64,000 nucleotides of DNA from Arenimonas terrae (GCF_006265115.1 NZ_SMDR01000005.1:62001-126000), one strand, 5' to 3'; numbered from the stretch's first letter, positions 1 through 9,100 are shown. Numbers and translations are program-made. The notes: generated from the letters alone by a model not told the origin.

Positions 1-1
1 G

Positions 2-1765
2 GCGGCGGCCGCGGCGTTTGTCGGGTGGCGCTGGCCGTCGCCGCCGCCGCCGGACGGGCGCGCCGCGCCGCACGCCGCCGCCGCCGCGCCGGCGGCCGAA
101 AGCACGGTCATCGCCGCCAGTCCCGATTCCGAAGTCATGCCGCGGCTGTCGCCGGACGGTTCGCAGGTCGTCTACGCGCGTGCGCCGACCGACAGCAACC
201 GGAGCCGGCTGTACGTGCAGTCGGCGATGTATGTCGAGCCCAAGGCCCTCACCACGCCCGGCCCCGAGGAGTTCGACGCGGTGCCGGTCTGGTCGCCCGA
301 CGGCCGCCAGATCGCTTTCCAGCGCCGCGACGCCAAGGAATGCCGGACGATGGTGATGCCGGCCTCCGGCGGCGAACCGCGGCGCGTCGGCCGCTGCTCG
401 CTCAACGTCATCCTCTTCCACGACTGGCTGCCAGACGGCAGCGGCCTGATCACGGGCGGGCTGCGCGTGGCCAAGGTGCCCGGCAACCTGTTCGTGCTGC
501 CGCTGGATACCGGCGAATGGCGCCCGCTCGACTACGTCGTCGACGGCAGGCAGATGGACATCGAACCTCGCGTCTCCCCCGACGGCCAGTGGATCGCCTT
601 CCGGCGCGGCCTGGGCCCGGCCGACCTGTGGCGGGTGCCGATGGCCGGCGGCACGCCCGAGCGCCTGACCCGCATCAACCGCGAGATCTGGGGCCTGGAC
701 TGGACGCCCGACGGCCGCGCCCTGATCTTCGCCAGCGCCGACGGTTCGCAGCCGGGCCTTTACCGGCTCGAGCTCGACACCCGCACCGTCACCCGGCTCG
801 GCGTCGCGCCCGCGGCCTTCCCGGACGTCGCCGCGCGCGCCGGCGTCGTCGCCTACGAGATCCCGCGCGTGCGCCGGAACCTCGCCGAGTTCGACCTGGC
901 GCATCCCGAAGGGCCGGAAACCGTGCAACTGGCCTCCAGCGGCAACGAATGGGCCGCGGCCAGCGACGCCGAAGGGCGTCAGCTCGCCTTCTATTCCGAC
1001 CGCTCGGGCCGCGACGCCGTCTGGCTGGCGACGCGCGACCCGCAGACCGGCGCCTTCGGCGAACCGCAGCAGGTGGACGGCCTGGTGCCGGCCGACCGGT
1101 TCCCGCCCGGCTGGTCGCCGGACGGCAGTCACCTGGTGGTTGCCGGCGAGGGTCGCGGCGGGGCCGGGCTGCACGAGATCGAGCGCAGTTCGCGGCGCAG
1201 CCACCGACTGGTCCTGAGCCACGATCCCGAGCCCGACTACGGCAGCTACCTCGGGCCCGACCGCCTGCTGGTGGGCAGCCGCGACGGCGACGCCCGCGAT
1301 CGCCTGAGCCTGTACACGCGCCGTGGTCCGGACGCGCCCTGGACCTTCGCGCACAGCCGCGACCAGATCGGTTTCGCGCGCGCCGACCCGCGCCGCAACC
1401 GGGTGCTGGTCACCGACACCCAGCGCAACGGCCTGTTCGCCCTGGCGCCGGACCTGTCCGGCGAGCTGGTGACGGTCGTGCCGGAACTACCGACCGCCCT
1501 GGGCTACCGGGGCTGGGACCTGCGGGGCGACCGGCTGTGGGTGCTGGTGATCCGCAACGCCACGCAGATGGAGGCGATGCCGGTCGACCTGGGGACGGTG
1601 CCGGCGCCGGACGGGAAGCCGCCGATGCACCGTTACGTGCCGCTCGACGCCAACGGTCTGTCCTTCCTGATGGCCATCGGCCGCGACGAAGACCATCTGC
1701 TGCTGGGCCAGAGCACCGATGCCGGCCACGACATCGGCCTGCTGCCGCTGGAGCCAAGTCGCTGA
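2..1765 (+). CDS. TolB-like beta-propeller protein, probably a winged-helix membrane regulator (5' end missing)
   Basis: The reading frame is open to the left edge, so only about 587 C-terminal residues are present. The first visible residues (AAAAFVGWRW) look like the end of a membrane helix, followed by a Pro/Ala-rich linker to about residue 45. The rest carries repeated PD40/TolB-type blades, seen as RLSPDGSQVVYAR, VWSPDGRQIAF, RVSPDGQWIAF, DWTPDGRALIF and GWSPDGSHLVV. Known families of this build in Lysobacterales have an N-terminal OmpR/CadC-type winged helix, one membrane helix and a periplasmic propeller that senses ligand or partner proteins. The helix-turn-helix part would lie outside the window, so that role is inferred from the visible half only. 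A plain TolB-like periplasmic protein is the alternative. It ends 135 bp before the AraC-type gene. Confidence 0.7.
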   Translation, partial: AAAAAFVGWRWPSPPPPDGRAAPHAAAAAPAAESTVIAASPDSEVMPRLSPDGSQVVYARAPTDSNRSRLYVQSAMYVEPKALTTPGPEEFDAVPVWSPDGRQIAFQRRDAKECRTMVMPASGGEPRRVGRCSLNVILFHDWLPDGSGLITGGLRVAKVPGNLFVLPLDTGEWRPLDYVVDGRQMDIEPRVSPDGQWIAFRRGLGPADLWRVPMAGGTPERLTRINREIWGLDWTPDGRALIFASADGSQPGLYRLELDTRTVTRLGVAPAAFPDVAARAGVVAYEIPRVRRNLAEFDLAHPEGPETVQLASSGNEWAAASDAEGRQLAFYSDRSGRDAVWLATRDPQTGAFGEPQQVDGLVPADRFPPGWSPDGSHLVVAGEGRGGAGLHEIERSSRRSHRLVLSHDPEPDYGSYLGPDRLLVGSRDGDARDRLSLYTRRGPDAPWTFAHSRDQIGFARADPRRNRVLVTDTQRNGLFALAPDLSGELVTVVPELPTALGYRGWDLRGDRLWVLVIRNATQMEAMPVDLGTVPAPDGKPPMHRYVPLDANGLSFLMAIGRDEDHLLLGQSTDAGHDIGLLPLEPSR

Positions 1766-1900
1766 TCTGAAAGGCGGCCGCCGACGAAACGGCGGTCTCG
1801 GCAGGAATTCGGAAAAGATTCCGGAAAGCTTCGGCCAAATTTCCTTACCCGAACCGGCCGCCCCGGTGCACTGGCCGCTCCCCCACCGAAGGAGCGTGCC

Positions 1901-2770
1901 ATGTGGCTTCAGGAACATCACATCCGTTTCGGCCGCGCCGGCCAGCTGGGCGAGTCGCCGACCCCGCGCCTGGCCCTGTGCGACATCGCCCTGGTCGAGC
2001 CGGCATCGGGGCTGCAGGTGGCCGCGGGCACCGCCGCCATCTTCCTGGTGCTGGCCGGTCGGGCCGAGGTGCGCTCGCTCGAAGGGAGGTTCGAACTCGG
2101 GGCGCGCCGCTGGCTCGTGCTTGATCGCGACTCCGCGCCCACGCTGCGCATGGGTCCGGGCGGCATCGCGGTAGCGATCACGCTCAACGGCGCCGCGCTG
2201 CGCAATCCCGCCGGTCTGGCCGCCGCGGCCCTGATGCCCGGCAGCGGCCCGCTCGACCGCCTCACCTACCGGCTGGTACGCCAGGCGCTGCGGGCGCAGG
2301 ACGCGCCGATGACCCACTTCTGGATGCGCGAGCCTTCGCTCAATGCGCTGATCGAGCGCCTGGCCGCCTGCCAGCGCGCCCTGCTGCCGAGGGCCGACAG
2401 CTGCCCGGGCCGCAGCTACCTGCGCAAATGCCAGGTGCTGGCGCGGCTGCAGCGGGCACGCCTGTACGTCGAGGGCCACGCCGACCGCGTGGTGCACATC
2501 CCCGAACTCGCCGCGCTGACCAATTTCTCGCCCTGGTACTTCACCAAGACCTTCCACCGCGTCTACGGCGACAGCCCGCAGAGCTACGCCTGCCGGGTGC
2601 GGCTCGACCGCGCCCGCTCGCTGCTGGCGGCGACGCCGTACTCGGTGAGCGAGATCGCCGAGGCCTGCGGATTCGAGAACCAGAGCTCGTTCGCGCGCGC
2701 GTTCCGGCGCAGCTTCGGCCGCTCCGCCAAGGAGTTCCGGGCCGCGGCGCCGCAGTTCGCGCACGCCTGA
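1901..2770 (+). CDS. AraC/XylS-family transcriptional regulator
   Basis: A 289-residue DNA-binding regulator. The C-terminal third has the two helix-turn-helix units of the AraC family: LAALTNFSPWYFTKTFHRVYG around residues 198-220 and a second unit, SVSEIAEACGFENQSSFARA, around 248-267, followed by FRRSFGRSAKEFR. The N-terminal 160 residues form a cupin-like sensing region with no residues that name a ligand. The start follows a good ribosome site (GAAGGAG, seven bases before ATG). It sits 117 bp upstream of a TonB-dependent receptor on the same strand, so it may control that receptor; this is inference from position. The gap between them holds an inverted repeat that could be its operator. 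Confidence 0.88.
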   Translation: MWLQEHHIRFGRAGQLGESPTPRLALCDIALVEPASGLQVAAGTAAIFLVLAGRAEVRSLEGRFELGARRWLVLDRDSAPTLRMGPGGIAVAITLNGAALRNPAGLAAAALMPGSGPLDRLTYRLVRQALRAQDAPMTHFWMREPSLNALIERLAACQRALLPRADSCPGRSYLRKCQVLARLQRARLYVEGHADRVVHIPELAALTNFSPWYFTKTFHRVYGDSPQSYACRVRLDRARSLLAATPYSVSEIAEACGFENQSSFARAFRRSFGRSAKEFRAAAPQFAHA

Positions 2771-2840
2771 GTGTGCCGGCAGCCACGGTGCGCCAACGGA
2801 CAGGAACGGCAAAGAAAAGCCGGGCGGCAAGACCTACCGT

Positions 2841-2868
2841 CGTTGCGTGCTTTAACGCACGCATAACG
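2841..2868. promoter_or_regulatory. Inverted repeat in the AraC-receptor gap, candidate operator
   Basis: GCGTGC and GCACGC flank the loop TTTAAC (2845-2862), extended outward by CGTT and AACG with a two-base slip on the right side. It lies 20 bp before the receptor start codon, where a repressor or activator site or a 5' UTR hairpin would act. The function is not shown by the sequence. Confidence 0.35.
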
Positions 2869-2887
2869 AAACCATCGGAGAACTGAA

Positions 2888-5542
2888 ATGACCCATTCCA
2901 AACTGCGGGACGCCATTCGTCTCGCGCTGCTGCCCACGGCCTTCGCCGGCCTGGCCGCACCGGGGCTGGTGTCCGCCCAGGAAGCGGACGCGGAGGAAAC
3001 GACCACGCTCGACCAGATCGAGGTCACCGGCTCGCGCATCAAGCGCGCCGACATCGAGGGCGCGCTGCCGGTCACCGTCATCACCCGCCAGCAGCTCGAC
3101 GTCAGCGGCGACATCTCGGTCTCCGAGTACCTGCGCGACACCACTTTCAACAGCTTCGGCTCGTTCCGCCCGCAGTCGGGCAGCGCGGCCCAGGCTGCGG
3201 CGCAGGTGAGCCTGCGCGGCCTCGGCGCCAGCCGCACCCTGGTGCTGATCGACGGCCGGCGCGCGCCGGTGAGCCCGGCGACGGGCTCGGGCCAGGACCT
3301 GAACTCGATCCCGCTGGCGGCGGTCGAGCGCATCGAGATCCTGTCCGACGGCGCTTCGGCCATCTACGGTTCCGACGCGATCGCTGGCGTGATCAATGTC
3401 ATCACCCGCAAGGACTTCAACGGCGTGCAGCTCAGCGTCGGCTCCTCCAATCCCAAGCGTGACGGCGGCGAGACCGAAGAAGGCTCGGTCATCTTCGGCA
3501 TCTCGGGCGAGCGCGGCAGCCTGCTGGCCGGCGCGTCCTTCAGCAACCGCGGCATCGTGTTCGCGCGCGATCGCGAATGGTCGCGCACCGGCGCCTCGAC
3601 CTACTCCAACAACTTCACCAACCCCGACGGCACGTTCTTCACCGCGCCGTCTGGCCCGACCGCAGGCACCTCGGTGGTGCCCGGCGGCTGCGCCGAGCCG
3701 GCCTTCAGCGTGGTCGGCAACCGCTGCTTCTACGACTTCGGCCTGGTCGCGGCCGACGAGGCCGAGATCCGCCAGGACGGCTTCTTCGCCCGCGGCAGCT
3801 ACGACATCAGCGACAACTGGACGATGTACATGAACACCTCGGTGAACCGGGTGTTCTCGTTCGGCCGCTACGCGCCCAGCCTGGCGGAAGCCTTCGTACC
3901 GGCGGCCTCGCCCAACAACCCGTTCGGCCAGGACCTGTTCGTGCGCCATCGCTTCGCCTCGCTCGGCACCCGCGACGACACCGTCGATTCCAACGCCTAC
4001 GACCTGCTGCTGGGCCTGCAGGGCCGCATGGGCGTGGTGGACCTCGACGTCGGCATGCGCCGCAACGAATTCAAGGCCTTCACCACCGGCCGCAACTACG
4101 TCGTCATTCCGATCGCCGAGCAGTACATCGCCGACGGCACCTACGACATCTTCAACCCCAGCGGCAACTCCGCCACCACGCTCAACGCGATGAAGGCCAC
4201 CATCGGTCGCGAGTCGGCGACGCTGAACGAGGAGATCTTCGCGGTCGCCAGCATGGACATGTTCGAGCTGCCCGGCGGCACCTCCAGCATCGCCGTCGGC
4301 GCCGAGTACCGCAGCGAGGACTACTACGACCAGTACGACTCGCTGTCGGAGGCGGGTGTGATCGGCGGCTCGGCCGGCAATTCCGCCGCCGGCGGCCGCA
4401 AGATCCGCGCCGCTTACTTCGAGGCCCTGTTCCCGATCTGGAGCAGCTTCGAAGCGACCCTGGCGGGCCGCTACGACAAATACAGCGACTACGGCGCCGA
4501 CTTCTCGCCCAAGGTTGCCTTCCGTTGGCAGCCGCTGGACAGCCTGACCATCCGCGGCTCCTACGGCGAGGGCTTCGCGGCGCCGCCGATTCCCATCCTC
4601 AGCGCCCAGCCCTCGTCGAGCGCCGACTTCGTCACCGACCCGCAGACCTGCGTGGCCTTCGGCCTGACCTCGCAGTGCACCGACCCGGTCACCGGCGACA
4701 CCGTGACGCCGCAGGTCACCGCATGGACGATCGCCAACCCGAGCCTGGAATCGGAAACCTCCAAGCAGCTCAGCCTCGGCGTGGCCTGGGATGCGACCGA
4801 GTGGCTGAACCTGAGCCTGGACTACTACCGCATCGAGATCGACAACCTGATCGCCGCCATCAGCACCGACACGATCATCGCCTGCCTCGACGACCCGACC
4901 CTGGGCGGCTGCCCTCCGGGCCTGAGCACCCTGCCGACCACCACCAGCACCGGCCTGCCGGTGAGCCAGGCGGTGCCGAATCCGCAGCTGGGCCTGGGCC
5001 TGGCCCGCGACCCGGCCACCGGCCTGATCCTGTACGTGCAGCGCGGCTTCGCCAACCAGGGCGACCTGGAGACCTCGGGTTACGACCTGAACGTGCGCAC
5101 CAACTTCGAGCTGGGCAATGCCGGCACGCTGCGCAACCAGCTGCAGGTCAGCTGGGTGAAGGAGTACAGCTTCAACGGCGGCGACAACCTGGTCGGCATC
5201 GAGCGCACGCCGGAGTTCCGCGCCTCGCTGCAGAACATCTACAGCGTCGGCGACTTCAGCTTCGCCTGGAACATCAACCACATCGATTCCACCGGTTCGC
5301 GCAATGCGCTGCGCGCGACGCCGGATCCGGCGCTTTCGCTGACCCTGCCGTCGTGGACCACCCACGACCTGCAGATCAGCTGGAACGCGCCCTGGAACGG
5401 CATCTTCGTGGTGGGCGTGAACAACATCGCCGACAAGGATCCGGTGCTGGACCCGCTGGACCCGACCGGCCGCGGTTACGACTTCAACCTCTACGACGGC
5501 TACGGTCGCGTGCCCTACGTGCGCTACACGCAGTCGTTCTGA
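2888..5542 (+). CDS. TonB-dependent outer-membrane receptor
   Basis: An 884-residue outer-membrane transporter that would take up a substrate using TonB-ExbBD energy. The first about 31 residues are a signal peptide (cleavage near VSAQ-EADAEE). A plug domain follows, with a TonB-box-like start (TLDQIEVTGSRIKR, about residue 40) and the typical plug end GSDAIAGVINVITRKDF (about 160-176). The remainder is a beta-barrel ending in aromatic Phe (VRYTQSF), the usual outer-membrane insertion signal. The length fits the large Xanthomonadales receptors whose plugs begin VTGSRIKR. Substrates of that group are mostly unknown, so none is named here. No Fur box was seen upstream. It is followed by a strong intrinsic terminator, so it is probably a single-gene unit, with the AraC gene as the nearest candidate regulator. 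Confidence 0.9.
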   Translation: MTHSKLRDAIRLALLPTAFAGLAAPGLVSAQEADAEETTTLDQIEVTGSRIKRADIEGALPVTVITRQQLDVSGDISVSEYLRDTTFNSFGSFRPQSGSAAQAAAQVSLRGLGASRTLVLIDGRRAPVSPATGSGQDLNSIPLAAVERIEILSDGASAIYGSDAIAGVINVITRKDFNGVQLSVGSSNPKRDGGETEEGSVIFGISGERGSLLAGASFSNRGIVFARDREWSRTGASTYSNNFTNPDGTFFTAPSGPTAGTSVVPGGCAEPAFSVVGNRCFYDFGLVAADEAEIRQDGFFARGSYDISDNWTMYMNTSVNRVFSFGRYAPSLAEAFVPAASPNNPFGQDLFVRHRFASLGTRDDTVDSNAYDLLLGLQGRMGVVDLDVGMRRNEFKAFTTGRNYVVIPIAEQYIADGTYDIFNPSGNSATTLNAMKATIGRESATLNEEIFAVASMDMFELPGGTSSIAVGAEYRSEDYYDQYDSLSEAGVIGGSAGNSAAGGRKIRAAYFEALFPIWSSFEATLAGRYDKYSDYGADFSPKVAFRWQPLDSLTIRGSYGEGFAAPPIPILSAQPSSSADFVTDPQTCVAFGLTSQCTDPVTGDTVTPQVTAWTIANPSLESETSKQLSLGVAWDATEWLNLSLDYYRIEIDNLIAAISTDTIIACLDDPTLGGCPPGLSTLPTTTSTGLPVSQAVPNPQLGLGLARDPATGLILYVQRGFANQGDLETSGYDLNVRTNFELGNAGTLRNQLQVSWVKEYSFNGGDNLVGIERTPEFRASLQNIYSVGDFSFAWNINHIDSTGSRNALRATPDPALSLTLPSWTTHDLQISWNAPWNGIFVVGVNNIADKDPVLDPLDPTGRGYDFNLYDGYGRVPYVRYTQSF

Positions 5543-5589
5543 GAAACGCGGGCGGCCCCAGCGCCGCCCGCTCCACCGCTTGTCCCCTG

Positions 5590-5621
5590 GCCGCCGCGTT
5601 CACCCGCGGCGGCTTTTTTTT
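5590..5621 (+). terminator. Rho-independent terminator after the TonB-dependent receptor
   Basis: A nine-base-pair GC stem (GCCGCCGCG with CGCGGCGGC, loop TTCACC) is followed directly by eight T. It starts 48 bp after the receptor stop and ends two bases before the stop of the convergent barrel gene. Confidence 0.9.
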
Positions 5622-5623
5622 GC

Positions 5624-6382
5624 TCAGAAGCGGTAGCTGAGGCCGACGCGGAAGGTGTCGAAGTCCACGTCCTGGCGGAACGACTCGGTATAGGCCGGCG
5701 AGACGAAGGTGCTTCCGGGCAGGTAGGCGGTGTCGAAGCGCAGCTCGTCCAGGTCGGTGGCCAGGTATTCGGCGCGCAGCGACCAGCGGTTGCCGAAGTC
5801 GTATTCGTAGCCCGCGCCCCAGACGCTGCCGTCGAGCGTGTCGGAACGGCGCCCCGCCTTGAGGTAGCCGCCGTTGCTGGCGACCGTGGCCACCGCTTCG
5901 GCGTCCACCTGGGTCCAGCCGCCGGTGACGAAGAACAGGTGCCGGCCGCTGGCGTAGCCGAAGCGGGCGCGCAGCGAGGCCTGGTCCTCGAGCTCGATGC
6001 GGTTGCCGAAGTCGTAGGCCAGGGACGGGATCGCCGGCACCGGCACCGAGCCGGTGGCACGCGCGTCGTCGATGTTGAGCTGGTTGTAGTCGAGTTCGGC
6101 GCCCAGCACGAAGCCGTTGCCGAACTGGTGGTTGTAGCCGAACTGCAGGCCGTAGGCGCTGCCGCTCGGGTCGAGGTCGTTGGACCAGTTGCCGGTGACG
6201 TGGTCGCGCAGGGCCTGCGATTCGATGCTCCATTGGCCGCCGAGGCTGACGCGCGCGTCGGAGCTGCCGCTGCCGTGGCCGGCGTGGGCGCCGAGGTACC
6301 AGCCGGTCCAGTCGTCGCCGGCGGCCAGGGCGGGCGCGCTGAGCAGGCAGCAGGCGGCAAGGAGCGAAATGCGCTTGAACAT
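5624..6382 (-). CDS. Outer-membrane beta-barrel (porin/Omp25-like) protein
   Basis: 252 residues. A signal peptide (MFKRISLLAACCLLSAPALAA) is followed by GDDWTGWYLGAHAGHGSG, the standard opening of small eight-stranded outer-membrane proteins of the Omp25/RopB/OmpA-barrel type. The end, DFDTFRVGLSYRF, has the terminal Phe that marks barrel insertion. There is no OmpA peptidoglycan domain. The start at 6382 was chosen because the signal peptide begins there and AAAAGG lies just upstream; the same frame is open for over 1 kb further upstream, but that extension overlaps the response regulator in another frame. It lies 191 bp downstream of the LytTR regulator gene on the same strand, perhaps with its own promoter. 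Likely structural or adhesion-related; no specific role is visible. Confidence 0.82.
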   Translation of the reverse strand: MFKRISLLAACCLLSAPALAAGDDWTGWYLGAHAGHGSGSSDARVSLGGQWSIESQALRDHVTGNWSNDLDPSGSAYGLQFGYNHQFGNGFVLGAELDYNQLNIDDARATGSVPVPAIPSLAYDFGNRIELEDQASLRARFGYASGRHLFFVTGGWTQVDAEAVATVASNGGYLKAGRRSDTLDGSVWGAGYEYDFGNRWSLRAEYLATDLDELRFDTAYLPGSTFVSPAYTESFRQDVDFDTFRVGLSYRF

Positions 6383-6573
6383 GTGGGTAGCCTTTTTCGA
6401 TGGGGGGGAATGCGCCGCCGGGCGCGGCCGGGCGCAATCACTTCCATCGGAATCCGGCGGCCGGAGTGGACATGCGGCGCCCCGCAACGGGGCAGGGCGG
6501 CGTCCATCCATGCGCCGATGCGGCCGCGCCGCCGCGCGCGCCGTGGCCTCGAATGCCGCGTGCCGGCGCCGCG

Positions 6574-7320
6574 TTACGAGGGCGACTTCTGACGCCCGAC
6601 CAGGGCCAGCACCCGGTCGCGGAAGTTGCGACCGCTCTGCACGCGGCCGCCGCCATGCAGTTCGATGCGGAAGCGCCCCGAACCCACGGGACGGATCTCG
6701 CGGATGGCGCCGATGCGCACGATCAGCGAGCGGTGCAGGCGCATGAATCGTGCGGGGTCGAGCTCGGCCTCGAACGAGGCCAGGGTGCGCCGGACGACGT
6801 AGCAGCGTTCGGCGGCGCGGATTTCCAGATAGTTGCCCTGCGCCTCGACGGTGTCGATCTGGTCCACGGGCACCAGCTGGATGCGGCGCCCGACCGGCAG
6901 CGGCAGCGTGTCGGAGGGGCGCGGCATCGGTGCGCCCGCCGCATCCGCGCCGGCGAGGGACTGGCGCAGGCGGTCGATCGTCTCGCGAAGGCGGTCGGCC
7001 GACACCGGCTTGAGCAGATAGTCGACCGCGTGCACGTCGAAGGCGCGCGCCGCGTGCTCCTGGTAGCCGGTGACGAAGACCACGCGCGGACGCGGCGCCG
7101 GCCAGCGCTCCAGCGCCGAAAAACCGTCGCCGCCGGGCATCCGGATGTCGAGGAAGAGAACGTCCAGCGGCCCCAGCGGCGCGGCGGCCAGCAGTTCGTC
7201 GACGTTGGCGCAGTCCAGCGCGACCACCACCGAATCGCCGGCGACCTGGGCGAGCAGGCGCTGCAGGCGCGCGCGCGCCAGCGGCTCGTCGTCGACGATG
7301 GCGACCTGCAGCGGCTTCAT
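6574..7320 (-). CDS. LytTR-family response regulator
   Basis: 248 residues. An N-terminal receiver domain (VAIVDDEPLARARL, acidic pocket; phosphoacceptor Asp at about residue 58 in FLDIRMPGGDGF; switch Thr/Tyr in VFVTGYQEHAARAF) is followed by a LytTR DNA-binding domain at about 140-245 (NYLEIRAAERCYVVRRTL, FMRLHRSLIVRIGAIREI). Members bind pairs of direct repeats. Its ATG overlaps the stop of the kinase gene by four bases (ATGA), so the two are translationally coupled. A candidate direct-repeat binding site lies upstream of the kinase gene. Target genes are unknown; the nearby barrel gene is a possible one, though no second repeat pair was found in front of it. Confidence 0.92.
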   Translation of the reverse strand: MKPLQVAIVDDEPLARARLQRLLAQVAGDSVVVALDCANVDELLAAAPLGPLDVLFLDIRMPGGDGFSALERWPAPRPRVVFVTGYQEHAARAFDVHAVDYLLKPVSADRLRETIDRLRQSLAGADAAGAPMPRPSDTLPLPVGRRIQLVPVDQIDTVEAQGNYLEIRAAERCYVVRRTLASFEAELDPARFMRLHRSLIVRIGAIREIRPVGSGRFRIELHGGGRVQSGRNFRDRVLALVGRQKSPS

Positions 7321-8429
7321 GCCGCCGTCTCCGGTGTGCGCGGCGCGGGCCTGGCGTGGCCCTCGGGCAGCGGCAGCGCGAGCTCGACACGGTACAGGCC
7401 GTCCTGCTGAACCTGCCGCAATCGCGCCTGGTCGCCGTGCAGCATCTGCAGCCGTTCGCGCGTGGCGCCCAGGCCGGTGCCGGAACCGGGCGCAGCCGGG
7501 CCATCGGGTCCGGCGGTGTTCTCGATCTCGATCTGCAGTTCATCGGCGTGCAGCCGCGCCCGCAGGTCCAGCCGGCCCGGTTCGCGGCGGCGCGCGATGG
7601 CGTGCACGATCGCGTTCTCCACCAGCGGCTGCAGGATCAGGGTCGGCACCGGCACGGGCAGGCAGGACGGGTCGATCGCCCAGCCGACCTGCAGGCGTTC
7701 GCCGAGGCGGATCTTCTCGATCTGCAGGTAGTGTTCGACCAGAGCGACCTCGTCGCGCAGCGGGCGCTGCTGCGGCATGTCGGGGCGCAGGCTCACGCGC
7801 AGCAGTTCGGCCAGCGAGACCAGCATGCGGTCGGCCACGTCCGGGTCGCGGTGCACCATTTCGGCCACCGAGTTGAGCGCGTTGAACAGGAAGTGCGGAT
7901 CCAGGCGCGCGCGCAGGGCTTCGAGCCGCGCCAGCGCGAGTTTGGTCTCGAGCTCGGCGATTCGGCTGGCATCGGCACGCACCCGCCGCGACTGCACGAT
8001 CGCCTGCGCCACGCCCACCAGCAGCCAGGTGGTGACCGAGTTGTAGGCGGCGCTGGTCATCAGCAGCAGGCGCACCGACGGCGGCGACGGATACCAGCCC
8101 AGCACCGGGTCGGTGGCCCAGACGAACAGCGCACGGCCCAGCACCACCGCGGTCACCACCGCGCAGTGCACCAGGACCCAGCGCAGCAGCGAAGCCTGTC
8201 GGCGGTGCAGGCGTTCGGCCAGCCAGACCAGGAACAGCGTGATGCCGATCCAGACCAGTGCGCTGGCGGTTTCCTGCGCCAGGCGCAGCATCACGCCGCG
8301 GTCCTGGTCGGGCGGGCCCCAGTACTGGGTGGCGCGGAACACCGCGTTGGCCAGCCACGCCATCGCCACCCAGGCCCAGAGCGGCAGGGAGAGGCCGGGC
8401 GATGGAGCGGGAGCCGGGGCGGCGTTCAT
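7317..8429 (-). CDS. LytS/YehU-type sensor histidine kinase
   Basis: 370 residues. Four hydrophobic segments (about 15-33, 51-69, 82-102, 122-145) form the membrane part, with no periplasmic sensor domain of note. A short coiled segment leads into the His_kinase motif LDPHFLFNALNSVAEMV (phospho-His near residue 180). The ATPase part has the N box LILQPLVENAIVHAI and G box GSGTGLGATRERLQML. The start at 8429 was chosen because the signal-anchor begins there; an upstream extension in the same frame runs back through the neighbouring gene and is not credible. It forms an operon with the LytTR regulator. The pair resembles the YehU/YehT and AlgZ/AlgR systems. The signal is unknown. Confidence 0.9.
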   Translation of the reverse strand: MNAAPAPAPSPGLSLPLWAWVAMAWLANAVFRATQYWGPPDQDRGVMLRLAQETASALVWIGITLFLVWLAERLHRRQASLLRWVLVHCAVVTAVVLGRALFVWATDPVLGWYPSPPSVRLLLMTSAAYNSVTTWLLVGVAQAIVQSRRVRADASRIAELETKLALARLEALRARLDPHFLFNALNSVAEMVHRDPDVADRMLVSLAELLRVSLRPDMPQQRPLRDEVALVEHYLQIEKIRLGERLQVGWAIDPSCLPVPVPTLILQPLVENAIVHAIARRREPGRLDLRARLHADELQIEIENTAGPDGPAAPGSGTGLGATRERLQMLHGDQARLRQVQQDGLYRVELALPLPEGHARPAPRTPETAA

Positions 8430-8493
8430 GGGCAGGGACGGCGGAAGGACGCCGCCAGTGTCGCATGGGCTCCGGGGCTGGTCGCTCGCGGGG

Positions 8494-8523
8494 GCCAACG
8501 GCACCCATGCGTATGCGAACGGC
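8494..8523 (-). promoter_or_regulatory. Candidate LytTR-regulator binding site (direct repeat, 21-bp period)
   Basis: On the minus strand two nine-base half-sites, GCCGTTCGC and GCCGTTGGC, start exactly 21 bases apart (12-base spacer), 65 bp before the kinase start codon. The LytTR consensus is two copies of [TA][AC][CA]GTTN[AG][TG] with that spacing; each half here fits seven of nine positions. Autoregulation of the two-component operon is inferred. Confidence 0.5.
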
Positions 8524-8554
8524 ATCGCACCGGACGCGCGGCGCTGTCCGCCGC

Positions 8555-9028
8555 TCAGTCGGCCGCCTCCTCCGGCAGGCGCGTGTTCTGGTCGAACACC
8601 AGTCGCCATTGCCCCGCTTCGCAGCCGAAGCCCATCGAAAGCCAGGACGAGCGCGGTGCCGAGGACGGCGTCGCCCGGAAGCTGGACTTCAGTGCCACCA
8701 GGGTCATCGACGGGGTCGAGATTCGCGACACTTCCTCGAAGCGCATGCGCCACGACCGGTCGCGGAAGAACGCGCGGTGGAAACGCAGGTAGGCTTCGCG
8801 GGTGTCGGTCCGCACGCCGTCGGGAAGGATGAGCACCAGCGCCGCGCCGCGCGTGACGGTGGCTTCGATGCCCGGCAGGTCCCGCGCCTGGATCGCGGCC
8901 AGGTGCCGCGAGATGGTTTCGTCGGGCGAGCCGCAGGGGCCTGGCGCGGCGTGCGCCAGGCCGAGCGGCAGAAATCCGGTCAGCATCAGTCCGAGCAACC
9001 CTGCACCCGGTGTCGTTCGTCCATCCAT
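8555..9028 (-). CDS. Secreted NTF2-like (SnoaL/DUF4440-type) protein
   Basis: 157 residues. A signal peptide (about residues 1-28, ending GLAHA) is followed by an NTF2-like cone fold: the helix DETISRHLAAIQARDLPGIE, then strands that end in WRLVFDQNTRLPE. Families with this fold bind small ligands or act as isomerases, and no catalytic Asp-Tyr pair can be assigned here. The start at 9028 was chosen over an in-frame ATG 54 bases upstream because the signal peptide begins at this Met and GGAG sits seven bases before it. It is divergent from the XRE regulator across a 173-bp gap that contains a perfect palindrome, so that regulator may control it. Function unknown. Confidence 0.7.
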   Translation of the reverse strand: MDGRTTPGAGLLGLMLTGFLPLGLAHAAPGPCGSPDETISRHLAAIQARDLPGIEATVTRGAALVLILPDGVRTDTREAYLRFHRAFFRDRSWRMRFEEVSRISTPSMTLVALKSSFRATPSSAPRSSWLSMGFGCEAGQWRLVFDQNTRLPEEAAD

Positions 9029-9100
9029 CGGCGGTCTCCGTTGTTCGTGGCCATGGCAGCAGCCGGGGGCCCGCGCGAACAACTACCTCGTGGGTAATTG

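Noticed and set aside
2852-5365. 837-codon open frame antisense to the TonB-dependent receptor
   Set aside because: It mirrors the receptor's codon positions, has no family features and is explained by very high third-position GC removing stops.
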